Notes under the pieces: model-generated
The model's database searches: none
The model's input: only the letters and a program-made list of their open reading frames with translations
What the model was told of the DNA's origin: nothing
Source: an uncultured Bacilli bacterium
Lineage (GTDB): Bacteria; Bacillota_I; Bacilli_A; RF39; UBA660
Assembly (NCBI GenBank): GCA_934098555.1
Contig: CAKOOQ010000014.1
Coordinates: 1-30,733, forward strand
DNA length: 30,733 nucleotides
Reading direction: 5' to 3'
Shown: positions 1 through 6,769 of the stretch, piece by piece
Position numbering within the stretch: the stretch's first letter is position 1
Layout: every line of letters starts with the position of its first letter
Made by a program: the position numbers and the translations under genes

Positions 1-3
1 AAA

Positions 4-54
4 CTAACTATTTCTAGTTAGCATTTATTACTTAAACTCGAAAAGTTCGAGTTT
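4..54. terminator. Two hairpins downstream of tRNA-Gly
   Basis: Two perfect stem-loops lie 3' of the minus-strand tRNA-Gly: a 9-bp stem at 34-42/46-54 and a 7-bp stem at 4-10/15-21. The outer one is followed on the minus strand by TTT at the window edge, so it may be the tRNA terminator. The T-tract cannot be judged because the window ends. Confidence 0.4.
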
Positions 55-64
55 CCTATCAATC

Positions 65-138
65 TGGAGCAGGTGAGCAGAATCGAACTGCCGATATTAG
101 CTTGGAAGGCTAGAGTTATACCATTTAACTACACCTGC
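65..138 (-). tRNA. tRNA-Gly (anticodon TCC)
   Basis: Read on the minus strand, the 7-bp acceptor stem (GCAGGTG/CACCTGC), D arm, anticodon loop CTTCCAA, T arm with TTCGATT and an encoded CCA end are all present. Anticodon TCC reads glycine GGA and GGG codons. Confidence 0.96.
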
Positions 139-230
139 ATTGCTTTGACGTTTTTAATTATATCATAAAATAAATAAATATCAACAATTTTATGGATTTT
201 TTTTTGAAAATGTAATATAATGTTTTTGTT

Positions 231-306
231 GCTGGAATGGCTCAGCTGGTAGAGCAACGCCCTCGTAACGCGTAGGTCGCAGGTTCGAATCCTGTTTTCA
301 GCACCA
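231..306 (+). tRNA. tRNA-Thr (anticodon CGT)
   Basis: The cloverleaf has acceptor stem GCTGGAA/TTTCAGC, a D arm with AGCTGGTAGAGC, anticodon loop CTCGTAA, T loop TTCGAAT and encoded CCA. Anticodon CGT reads the threonine codon ACG. The anticodon stem has one C-C mismatch next to the loop. Confidence 0.94.
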
Positions 307-317
307 TTTTGTATATA

Positions 318-348
318 AAAAGCTATCTGTTTTGGGATAGCTTTTTTT
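318..348 (+). terminator. Terminator of tRNA-Thr, overlapping the end of a convergent gene
   Basis: The AGCTATC/GATAGCT stem is followed by seven T and lies just behind the tRNA-Thr. The last codons and stop of the minus-strand permease gene are inside the same hairpin, so one structure probably ends transcription from both sides. Confidence 0.75.
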
Positions 349-1111
349 CAATATATGAAATAAATTCATATAAAACAAAAGATAAAATGATTAAAATAAC
401 AATGCCACTCATAACTAAGTCGAGATTAAAAACTTGTGTTCCATAAATAATTAAATAGCCAAGTCCTTCTTTGCTTACTAAAAATTCACCCATGATAACA
501 CCTATCAAAGTCATAGAAATATTTATTTTCAATGAAGCAATAACAGATTTAAAAGATGCAGGAAGTACTAAATATTCCAAAGTTTGAATTTTAGAAGCAC
601 CTAAGGTTTTAAATAATTTTATTTTTGTTTCATCAATACCCACAAAACCATTATAAATATTTAAAATACTTACAATGAGATTGATTAATAAAGCCATAAT
701 AATAATGGATTTTATATTTGCCCCTGCCCAAATAATAATCATAGGACCAAGAGCTACTTTAGGAAGGCTATTTAACATCGTTAAAAATGGGTCTATGATT
801 TTATAAAGTAAGGGTATTTCATACAAGATAATAGAAACAATAAAACCAATTGAAATACCAATTGTAAAAGCAATGATAATTTCATTAAGTGTAGTAAAAA
901 GGTGTGAAAATAGCTCTTCCGATAAATAAAGATTTTTAATAGTATTAAAGATACGACTTGGACTGGAAAAAATAAAAGCATTTAATATTTTTTTAGACGT
1001 TAGGTATTCCCATAAGAACAAAAAAAGTCCAACAACGAAAGTTTGAATAAAAAAAACAAAATATTTTTCTCTTTTCTTTTTTTGAATTAGTTTTTTAACA
1101 TCAATTGACAT
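323..1111 (-). CDS. ABC transporter permease (SsuC/TauC/ThiX type)
   Basis: A 262-residue integral membrane protein of the BPD_transp_1 family with about six hydrophobic segments. The ATPase-contacting EAA-like loop sits near residues 175-200 (LPASFKSVIASLK). It forms the membrane channel for the binding protein and ATPase encoded just upstream on the same strand. The ATG is preceded by AAGGA at 8 bases and overlaps the end of the ATPase gene by 11 bases, which implies translational coupling. Paralogous permeases carry sulfonates, nitrate or thiamine pyrimidine precursors, and the sequence does not decide between these. Its stop lies in the terminator hairpin shared with tRNA-Thr. Confidence 0.9.
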   Translation of the reverse strand: MSIDVKKLIQKKKREKYFVFFIQTFVVGLFLFLWEYLTSKKILNAFIFSSPSRIFNTIKNLYLSEELFSHLFTTLNEIIIAFTIGISIGFIVSIILYEIPLLYKIIDPFLTMLNSLPKVALGPMIIIWAGANIKSIIIMALLINLIVSILNIYNGFVGIDETKIKLFKTLGASKIQTLEYLVLPASFKSVIASLKINISMTLIGVIMGEFLVSKEGLGYLIIYGTQVFNLDLVMSGIVILIILSFVLYEFISYIEKKLSQNR

Positions 1112-1850
1112 AATCTAAATCCTTCCATATTTGTTCATAATATGAAGCAAATTCTTTGGCTTTTCTATTTTCTATAGGGCTTTTTTTGCTTGTTAAGGAA
1201 ATGGGATAAATTTTTTTGATATGACAAGGTCTTTTTGATAGCACGATAACTCTATCGGACATAGAGATTGCCTCGGCAATATCATGAGAAACCATAATGG
1301 CTGTAATATGTTCTTCTTTAATAATTTTATAGACATCATCACTGATGGCAAGTCGTGATTGATAATCTAAAGCTGAAAAGGGCTCATCTAAAAGTAAAAT
1401 ATCGGGTTTGGTTGCAAGTGTTCTAATAAGAGCCACTCTTTGGCGCATACCACCGGATAGTTCACGAGGATATTTATCTTCAAAATCATCTAGGTGATAA
1501 CTTTTTAAAAGACTTTTGACATAATTAATATTCTCTTGCGTTAATTTCTTTTTGATTTTTAAACCCAGTAAGGCATTATCTAAAATTGTTAACCAAGGAA
1601 GAAGAGCATCGTTTTGCAACATATAGCCAATGTTTAAATCTTTTTTAGAATAAATAATTTCTCCTTTAGTAGGTTTTTCAATATTAGAAAGAATGCTTAA
1701 TAAGGAAGATTTGCCACAGCCACTTGTTCCCACCAGAGTGACAATTTCATCTTTATAAATGTCTAAATTTATCGTATCAATCGCTTTTATTTCTTCTTTA
1801 ACGGTTATATAATTTTTTTGTAAGTTTTTAATAGTTAATAAATTAGTCAT
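1101..1850 (-). CDS. ABC transporter ATPase (SsuB/TauB/ThiZ type)
   Basis: A cytoplasmic 249-residue ATPase of the nitrate/sulfonate/taurine subfamily. It has Walker A at 41-49 (GTSGCGKSS), Q-loop Gln79, signature LSGGMRQR at 131-138, Walker B ILLLDEP at 151-157 and H-loop His189. All catalytic motifs are intact and the length is usual. The ATG overlaps the 3' end of the binding-protein gene by 8 bases. No good Shine-Dalgarno sequence precedes it, so translation probably depends on coupling. It powers import together with the permease downstream. Confidence 0.94.
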   Translation of the reverse strand: MTNLLTIKNLQKNYITVKEEIKAIDTINLDIYKDEIVTLVGTSGCGKSSLLSILSNIEKPTKGEIIYSKKDLNIGYMLQNDALLPWLTILDNALLGLKIKKKLTQENINYVKSLLKSYHLDDFEDKYPRELSGGMRQRVALIRTLATKPDILLLDEPFSALDYQSRLAISDDVYKIIKEEHITAIMVSHDIAEAISMSDRVIVLSKRPCHIKKIYPISLTSKKSPIENRKAKEFASYYEQIWKDLDYVN

Positions 1851-2826
1851 TTAAATTTTTTACAAGTTCATGAAAAGGCACGTATTGATCTAGGAGATTG
1901 TTTTCAATCATTAAATCTTCTAAGTTTTGATAACTCTTTTCCGAAATTGTGGTATCAGAAAGCCAACTATCACTTTCTTTATAACGAGCAATGATGTTTG
2001 TTAAATCATTTAAACTACTATCCTTAAATTGAGGCAAGATAACATTTGCGATGCTTTTTGCTTCTTCGTCTAAAACAAATCTAAGCCCTTTATTTAAAGC
2101 ATTGTTAAATTTCTTTAAAGTATCTTCATTTTTTTCAAGGTAACTTTTTTTAGCATAATAAGCGGTATAAGGCATTTCACCAGATAATTTTCCAATTGAT
2201 GCGACAACATAACCTAAACTTTCTTTTTCAAGTTTTGTTGCATTTGGTTCAAATAAATTGACATAATCCCCAATACCACCAATAAAGGAACCACCTAAAG
2301 ATGCAAAGTCAATAGAATAATTAATATTTAAATCCGTTTCTTTTAAGCCAGCATTTTTTAAAGCATTTAGAAAATTTAAAGCCGGCATACCACCTTTTCT
2401 ACCAACGAGTATTTCTTTACCTTTTAAATCTTCCCATTTAAAGTCTTTTTCTCTTCCAAGGATAAATTGACCATCTCTTTTGGTAAGACCGGCAAAAGTG
2501 ACTAAGTAATCTTCTTCATTTCCTTTATAAATGTAAATGGCACTTTCAGGACCGGCAAATCCAATTTCTACATCGCCTGATAAAACAGCCGCGGAAACTT
2601 TATCGGCTCCAGGTGTTAAAATAAGGTCAATATTTAAACCTTCCTCTTTAAAAAAACCTTTTTCTAAAGCTACATAAAAAGGTGCATAAAAAGGACTATG
2701 GGTAACTTCCGCAAGACGTAAAGTTTCTTTCTCTTCCTTTTTATTTTCTTTAAATAATTCATACGAAACACACATTAAAACAATCAGTAATAAACAGCTA
2801 AACGTTGTTATTATTTTCTTTTTCAA
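1843..2826 (-). CDS. NMT1/THI5-type ABC substrate-binding protein
   Basis: A 327-residue extracellular solute-binding protein and first gene of the importer operon. An N-terminal hydrophobic segment (about 5-21, with Cys19) is either an unorthodox lipobox (VLMC) or an uncleaved anchor. The mature part opens with the family pattern LAEVTHSPFYAPFYVALEKG, followed by a GDVEIGFAGPES motif typical of NMT1/SsuA/ThiY proteins. Closest functional guesses are a thiamine pyrimidine precursor or an alkanesulfonate. The start is TTG, chosen because AAGGAGGA lies six to seven bases upstream. No TPP riboswitch is visible in the short leader, so the thiamine link is unsupported by regulation. Confidence 0.85.
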   Translation of the reverse strand: MKKKIITTFSCLLLIVLMCVSYELFKENKKEEKETLRLAEVTHSPFYAPFYVALEKGFFKEEGLNIDLILTPGADKVSAAVLSGDVEIGFAGPESAIYIYKGNEEDYLVTFAGLTKRDGQFILGREKDFKWEDLKGKEILVGRKGGMPALNFLNALKNAGLKETDLNINYSIDFASLGGSFIGGIGDYVNLFEPNATKLEKESLGYVVASIGKLSGEMPYTAYYAKKSYLEKNEDTLKKFNNALNKGLRFVLDEEAKSIANVILPQFKDSSLNDLTNIIARYKESDSWLSDTTISEKSYQNLEDLMIENNLLDQYVPFHELVKNLND

Positions 2827-2909
2827 ACAAATTCCTCCTTTTGTTCATTCATAGTATATGAGAAATTTTAAGGAGTGTTCTGGGCTAAAATGATTTGGCA
2901 AAAATGCTA

Positions 2910-2938
2910 TTTACAAAAAAATTTTAATTTGCTATAAT
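2910..2938 (+). promoter_or_regulatory. Sigma-A promoter of the 2968-5080 operon
   Basis: TTTACA (2910-2915) and TATAAT (2933-2938) are separated by exactly 17 bases. The predicted RNA start is about 20 bases before the GTG/ATG region of the 378-residue gene. Confidence 0.85.
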
Positions 2939-2967
2939 TGACCTAGAATAGAAGGAGTGTGGCTTAG

Positions 2968-4104
2968 ATGACAGTCAATACGGAAACATTATTAGATAAA
3001 TTATATAACCTTCGTGGCGCAGATAGTGATATTTTAAAAGAAATGGAACGTCAAAAAGCAAAGGCCGAAGCAACGAAAGCAAGAACAACCGATGAAAAAG
3101 CAAATTTGCAAAAAGATATTGCTGAACTAAAAAAACAACGCAAGGAATTAGAAGAACAAGGCGACAAGTTTAAAGAGGTTTTAGGAAATATTCACCGCGA
3201 AGATTATGAAACAGTGTTAACAAAATTACATGTTGATTTTGATCCAAAGGGGTTACTTGAAAAAGTAGAAAAAAACCTTCCTAAAACAATTGAAACAGTG
3301 GAAAAAGATACTAAAAAAGCAGAGGATGAACTTGTAAAAGTAGAAGAAGAAATGAATGGAGCTATCACGGCTATTGAAGAACTTGGCATCCGTAGAGATG
3401 CGGCGTTGGCAAATCAGGATAAATTAAATGAATATTTTGATTTAGCTTTAACAGGCCACATTAATATAACAAGAGATTCTATTACTTCTTTATTACAAGA
3501 CTTTGGTTTTAATGAAGCTGAACAAAGAGAGACAGCTAAGATTTTAATGTTCCCAGAAGATGCTTTATTCCAATATGATGAAAAAGTAAAAGGTAGAGCA
3601 AGAGTGGGTAAATCTATCTCCGAAGTTTTACAAGAAGCAAAAACAATGGTAGATGAAGAACCGGATGTTATTGATGATATTAAAGTACCAACTTTCGAAA
3701 TTGATAGTGAATTTACTATAGAAGAACCAAAAGAAGAAAAAGATATCAAAGAGGATGTTATTCAAACTTTGAAAGAAAAAGGCATTGATTACCTTGACTT
3801 TACAAGTGAAGAAATCACAAAATTAATTGACAATTTTGATAAAGAAGTGGTTACGAAAAATCTTGATTTCATGAAGGAAACCGGTTTTGCAAGTGATGTT
3901 TACATTAACCACATCGATATGATGTATGATAAGGAACTTATTAATAAGGTTCAACTTTTATTGTCGGTTGGCAAAGAAGTATTAGATATTTATCTTAACC
4001 CAAAAGTTTTAGTTAAGTATTCTATGGTCGAGTTACAAGAAGTTATTGATACGATTAGAAATAGTGGTATGGACCCAAAAGAAGTTCCATTAATGGCATA
4101 TTAG
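2968..4104 (+). CDS. Coiled-coil protein of unknown function
   Basis: A 378-residue, highly charged, probably cytoplasmic protein without signal or membrane segment. Residues 1-70 and 100-140 are heptad-like coiled coils rich in K and E. Residues 145-225 look globular. Residues 260-378 are helical with repeated units containing the patterns NLDFMKETGF and NPKVLVKYS, which recall mTERF-like alpha-helical repeats. The downstream 95-residue gene has a similar pattern. RBS AGAAGGAGTG precedes the ATG. It is first in a four-gene operon with tight spacing. I do not recognise the family, and no function is assigned. Confidence 0.8.
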   Translation: MTVNTETLLDKLYNLRGADSDILKEMERQKAKAEATKARTTDEKANLQKDIAELKKQRKELEEQGDKFKEVLGNIHREDYETVLTKLHVDFDPKGLLEKVEKNLPKTIETVEKDTKKAEDELVKVEEEMNGAITAIEELGIRRDAALANQDKLNEYFDLALTGHINITRDSITSLLQDFGFNEAEQRETAKILMFPEDALFQYDEKVKGRARVGKSISEVLQEAKTMVDEEPDVIDDIKVPTFEIDSEFTIEEPKEEKDIKEDVIQTLKEKGIDYLDFTSEEITKLIDNFDKEVVTKNLDFMKETGFASDVYINHIDMMYDKELINKVQLLLSVGKEVLDIYLNPKVLVKYSMVELQEVIDTIRNSGMDPKEVPLMAY

Positions 4105-4113
4105 GAGGATAGC

Positions 4114-4440
4114 ATGGTAAAAAATAATGAATTTCAAAATTTTAGAGCATATTTTGAAGATATGCCCAAAAATGTTAGTGAAATTGCAATGATAAATTTT
4201 TCCCTTAACGGTGAGGATGCATATAATGTCGTTGATGATTTGAAAGCAAATCAAATAAGTGCAGATGCTTCTTTAGCAGCTTCTTACTCTAAGCTTGCTC
4301 ATTATACTAAAGAAGAAATTACCTCAGTTAAAAATGAAGAACTTTTAAAACATTTAAATGACCCCAATGCTCTTTATGCTATGGCTCTTTCTTCATTAAA
4401 AGAAAAGAGTAATAATTTAGAAATGGGGGTTAGACAATGA
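4114..4440 (+). CDS. Small protein of unknown function
   Basis: A 108-residue soluble protein with no signal peptide or known motif, predicted to be mainly helical. It starts 9 bases after the preceding stop with AGGAGG in the gap, and its stop overlaps the next start as ATGA. This makes it a translationally coupled member of the 2968-5080 operon. It is probably a partner of the two helical proteins on either side. No family recognised. Confidence 0.75.
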   Translation: MVKNNEFQNFRAYFEDMPKNVSEIAMINFSLNGEDAYNVVDDLKANQISADASLAASYSKLAHYTKEEITSVKNEELLKHLNDPNALYAMALSSLKEKSNNLEMGVRQ

Positions 4441-4724
4441 GATTTTTAGAATCAGTTGGATTTACCAAAGAAGAAATATCTAAATTTAAAGATTCTGTTG
4501 CGGACGTTATGTTAGAAACACTTGACGGTAACAAGAAACTTGTCAAAGCTAATCTTCAGTACCTAATTGATTTAGGGGTTAAAAATGTTCATGATATTTT
4601 CTTTAATTATTATGAATTGTTTTTACTGGATTACAGTAATTTTATGGGCATTTTCAATAAATATGATAGAGAAGATTTAATTGAAAAACTTGAAAAAAAT
4701 ATTGCTATCGTTGAATATTTATAA
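4437..4724 (+). CDS. Small helical protein, mTERF-like repeat pattern
   Basis: A 95-residue soluble protein. Its pattern (FTKEEISKF, then VKANLQYLIDLGVKNVHD, then a leucine/tyrosine-rich helix) resembles the C-terminal part of the 378-residue protein two genes upstream (FTSEEITKL, then VTKNLDFMKETGF). This suggests a common ancestor or a split repeat protein. The start overlaps the previous stop (ATGA). Function unknown. Confidence 0.75.
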   Translation: MRFLESVGFTKEEISKFKDSVADVMLETLDGNKKLVKANLQYLIDLGVKNVHDIFFNYYELFLLDYSNFMGIFNKYDREDLIEKLEKNIAIVEYL

Positions 4725-4725
4725 G

Positions 4726-4748
4726 AAGACCTTGTGTCTTTTTATTTA
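4726..4748 (+). terminator. Weak hairpin with T-tract between operon genes
   Basis: A 5-bp AAGAC/GTCTT stem is followed by TTTTATTT immediately after the 95-residue gene. It is short and may only attenuate read-through into the small membrane-protein gene. Confidence 0.4.
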
Positions 4749-4774
4749 ATCATTAAAAGAAAAGGAGTCTTGGT

Positions 4775-5080
4775 ATGGAGGCATTTGCTAATTTTTTGGC
4801 GAATCACTATATGTGGTTTTTAGTTTTTGCTTTATTATTTTTGTTTTCTTTAATTGGCTATTTTGTTGATCAATCTGAACAAAAAAAGGGAATTTCTAAA
4901 TTTTCTAAAAGTGAAGAAGAATATGATTTGCAGTCTTTAGCGTCTATGGCTCAAAATAAAACCATTGGCTCAGCCATTCAAGACGGTAGGGCAGCCTCTA
5001 ATATGGCTAATAATGTTATTTTAGATACGGACAATAACATTGTAAATCAAAATGATGCCATTGAAATTTTGTCCAAATAA
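4775..5080 (+). CDS. Small N-terminally anchored membrane protein
   Basis: A 101-residue protein with one transmembrane helix near residues 12-31 (MWFLVFALLFLFSLIGYFVD) followed by a polar, Asn/Asp/Gln-rich tail of about 70 residues. Strong RBS AAAGGAG at proper distance. No family recognised; the position suggests it belongs to the preceding uncharacterised operon. Confidence 0.7.
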   Translation: MEAFANFLANHYMWFLVFALLFLFSLIGYFVDQSEQKKGISKFSKSEEEYDLQSLASMAQNKTIGSAIQDGRAASNMANNVILDTDNNIVNQNDAIEILSK

Positions 5081-5084
5081 AAAC

Positions 5085-5112
5085 CTAGCTTTTTTGTGCT
5101 AGATTTTTTTTA
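5085..5112. terminator. Bidirectional terminator between convergent genes
   Basis: A CTAGC/GCTAG stem (5085-5089/5098-5102) has a T-run on the plus side and, read in reverse, a T-run on the minus side. The minus-strand gene ends inside it. Confidence 0.75.
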
Positions 5113-5788
5113 GTTCTTTAAAAAGATAATTATCTTTTTTCTTTTCAAAAATATATTCATATTCTTGGGCATCCTCTAAGTAGGCCTCGATATTTAAATA
5201 AGGGTCAATAGCAAATGACGTATTAATTTGATAAAGAAGTTCTTTTTGCGTTAAGTTTTTATACACACTTAAGGTATAAATATCGTCTTCTAAACTATAC
5301 ATATAATAAACACTTTTTTCTGTTAAAATAAGCGTGGTTTCATTTTCTTTAGCACTTACTAATTTTTTTAAGAAACCATAATTATAAGGAGTATCTACGT
5401 TATTATTTTTTTTAAAAATAGCTAAATCACTTAAGTAGTCATATGATGAAGTCGAATGCGGAACCAAAGTTTTATAAGAAACTTTATTACTTAAAAAATC
5501 TTTAAGTTCTGTGAGCGAAATTTGAGTTTTACCACTGTTTTGAAGACCCATTAAAAGTAAATAATCGTTACTCATTTGTTGGGTATTATAAAAATTAAAC
5601 TCCTCTTTATTATTGTTAATCTTTATATTCCGGTAGACTTCTTTGATATAAGGCTCATTCACATTTATATCCCGTAAGGTCAGCATACTTTTTACTTTAC
5701 TAATGTAAATAAGATAGCCACTAAAAAACAAGACAACAAGGGCAAGTAAAAAAGATAATCCAAATACTACTTTTTTCAAATTTATCAC
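5099..5788 (-). CDS. Membrane-anchored protein of unknown function
   Basis: A 229-residue protein with a single N-terminal transmembrane helix (about 7-29) and a polar, probably extracytoplasmic domain rich in Tyr, Asn and Lys. There is no lipobox and no sorting signal. The longest frame starts at GTG (5788), but AGGTGA stands five bases before an in-frame TTG at 5779 and fits better as RBS. The real product may therefore be three residues shorter. It is monocistronic and convergent to the preceding operon, divergent to the TasA-like gene. No family recognised. Confidence 0.7.
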   Translation of the reverse strand: MINLKKVVFGLSFLLALVVLFFSGYLIYISKVKSMLTLRDINVNEPYIKEVYRNIKINNNKEEFNFYNTQQMSNDYLLLMGLQNSGKTQISLTELKDFLSNKVSYKTLVPHSTSSYDYLSDLAIFKKNNNVDTPYNYGFLKKLVSAKENETTLILTEKSVYYMYSLEDDIYTLSVYKNLTQKELLYQINTSFAIDPYLNIEAYLEDAQEYEYIFEKKKDNYLFKELKKI

Positions 5789-5924
5789 CTATCCTAAAAT
5801 TAGTTTAACACGAAACGAAAAAAATTTCACTTTTTTTATGAGCGCCAAGGTCATGAAAAAGCTTTTGGAAAGGATATTTTGAAAATACGAAAGATTGATT
5901 TCCCAAATTTTTATAAAAAGGTAC

Positions 5925-5953
5925 TTGAACTTCTATTAAAATTTTGGTATATT
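5925..5953 (+). promoter_or_regulatory. Promoter of the TasA-like gene
   Basis: TTGAAC (5925-5930) and TATATT (5948-5953) have a 17-base spacer. A GAGGAG RBS follows at 5965-5970, 12 bases before the ATG. Confidence 0.75.
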
Positions 5954-5982
5954 TTTAACATAGAGAGGAGATAAGAAAATAT

Positions 5983-6651
5983 ATGGAAAAGAAAAATATG
6001 GTATTATTAACAGTTATCGCTGTTGCTACATTATTAGTAGCTGTTGTGGGGGCAACATTTGCTTACTTCTCAATTTCTACTAATAACGCATTCGGCGGTG
6101 GCGATAGTGATCAAGGTAAAACAAACATAACAGCTTCAGATGCTCAAACAGCTGATCAAATTACTGTTGCTCAAGCAAGTGAAGCTGGTTCATTTACAGC
6201 TGAAGGTGTATATCCTGGACATAAAGAAGTAGCTGCTATTAAAGTTACTGCTAAAAGTGCTCAAAGTACGGCTCCAAATGTAAAAATTACTTATAATACT
6301 ACGACTAATGATTTTGCAGATGGCTCTTTAAAAATTTCTTTATATAGAAAAGACACTGAAGAAACAATTTCAGCAAATTACTTCCAATGTGAAAAGAAAT
6401 CTGTAGAATCTAAGTTATATGAAGAATGTGCTAAAGATGAAACTGCTTTAGGAACTAGCTTAGTTTCAACTGATATTGTTAAAGCTACTACAGCTTATAC
6501 TTTAACAGCTTCTAATAAAGTAAACGTTAGTACAACGGGTGCTGATACTTTCTATTATGTTGTTGTTGAATTTATTGATACTAAAGCTGATCAAAATGCT
6601 GGGGCTTCTGGTAAATCATTAGCAGGTCAAGTTAAAGTAGAAGTTGTATAG
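5983..6651 (+). CDS. TasA/camelysin-like secreted fibre protein
   Basis: A 222-residue secreted protein. The N-terminus has a hydrophobic segment (about 7-27) ending in GATFAYFS, the cleavage-region pattern of SipW substrates such as TasA and CalY. The mature part is Ser/Thr/Ala-rich and probably all-beta, with two Cys pairs not far apart. In Bacillus, TasA forms extracellular amyloid-like fibres of the biofilm matrix, and camelysin is its relative. The signal peptidase needed for such substrates is encoded 1.8 kb downstream. It has its own promoter and terminator. The assignment rests on signal, length and context; sequence similarity in the mature domain is weak. Confidence 0.7.
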   Translation: MEKKNMVLLTVIAVATLLVAVVGATFAYFSISTNNAFGGGDSDQGKTNITASDAQTADQITVAQASEAGSFTAEGVYPGHKEVAAIKVTAKSAQSTAPNVKITYNTTTNDFADGSLKISLYRKDTEETISANYFQCEKKSVESKLYEECAKDETALGTSLVSTDIVKATTAYTLTASNKVNVSTTGADTFYYVVVEFIDTKADQNAGASGKSLAGQVKVEVV

Positions 6652-6676
6652 TTTTACAGTTCTGTTTTAATAAATT

Positions 6677-6704
6677 ACTCTTGATATTTTTCAAGAGTTT
6701 TTTT
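6677..6704 (+). terminator. Rho-independent terminator
   Basis: An ACTCTTGA/TCAAGAGT 8-bp stem is followed by seven T after the TasA-like gene. Confidence 0.88.
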
Positions 6705-6705
6705 A

Positions 6706-6734
6706 TTGTATTAAATTTTTTGCTGTGTTATAAT
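6706..6734 (+). promoter_or_regulatory. Promoter of the calcium-repeat protein gene
   Basis: TTGTAT (6706-6711), 17 bases, TATAAT (6729-6734). It begins right behind the previous terminator's T-tract. Confidence 0.8.
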
Positions 6735-6769
6735 TTTTTTATAAGATAAGGGATTGGAGAGTTGTTACG

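Noticed and set aside
2827..2967. TPP riboswitch upstream of the NMT1-type transporter
   Set aside because: The minus-strand leader is too short and lacks the CUGAGA and other conserved parts of a THI element.
5800..5960. Possible riboswitch (c-di-GMP type) before the TasA-like gene
   Set aside because: A GCGCCAAGG stretch caught the eye, but none of the conserved aptamer segments could be matched, and the promoter lies downstream of it.
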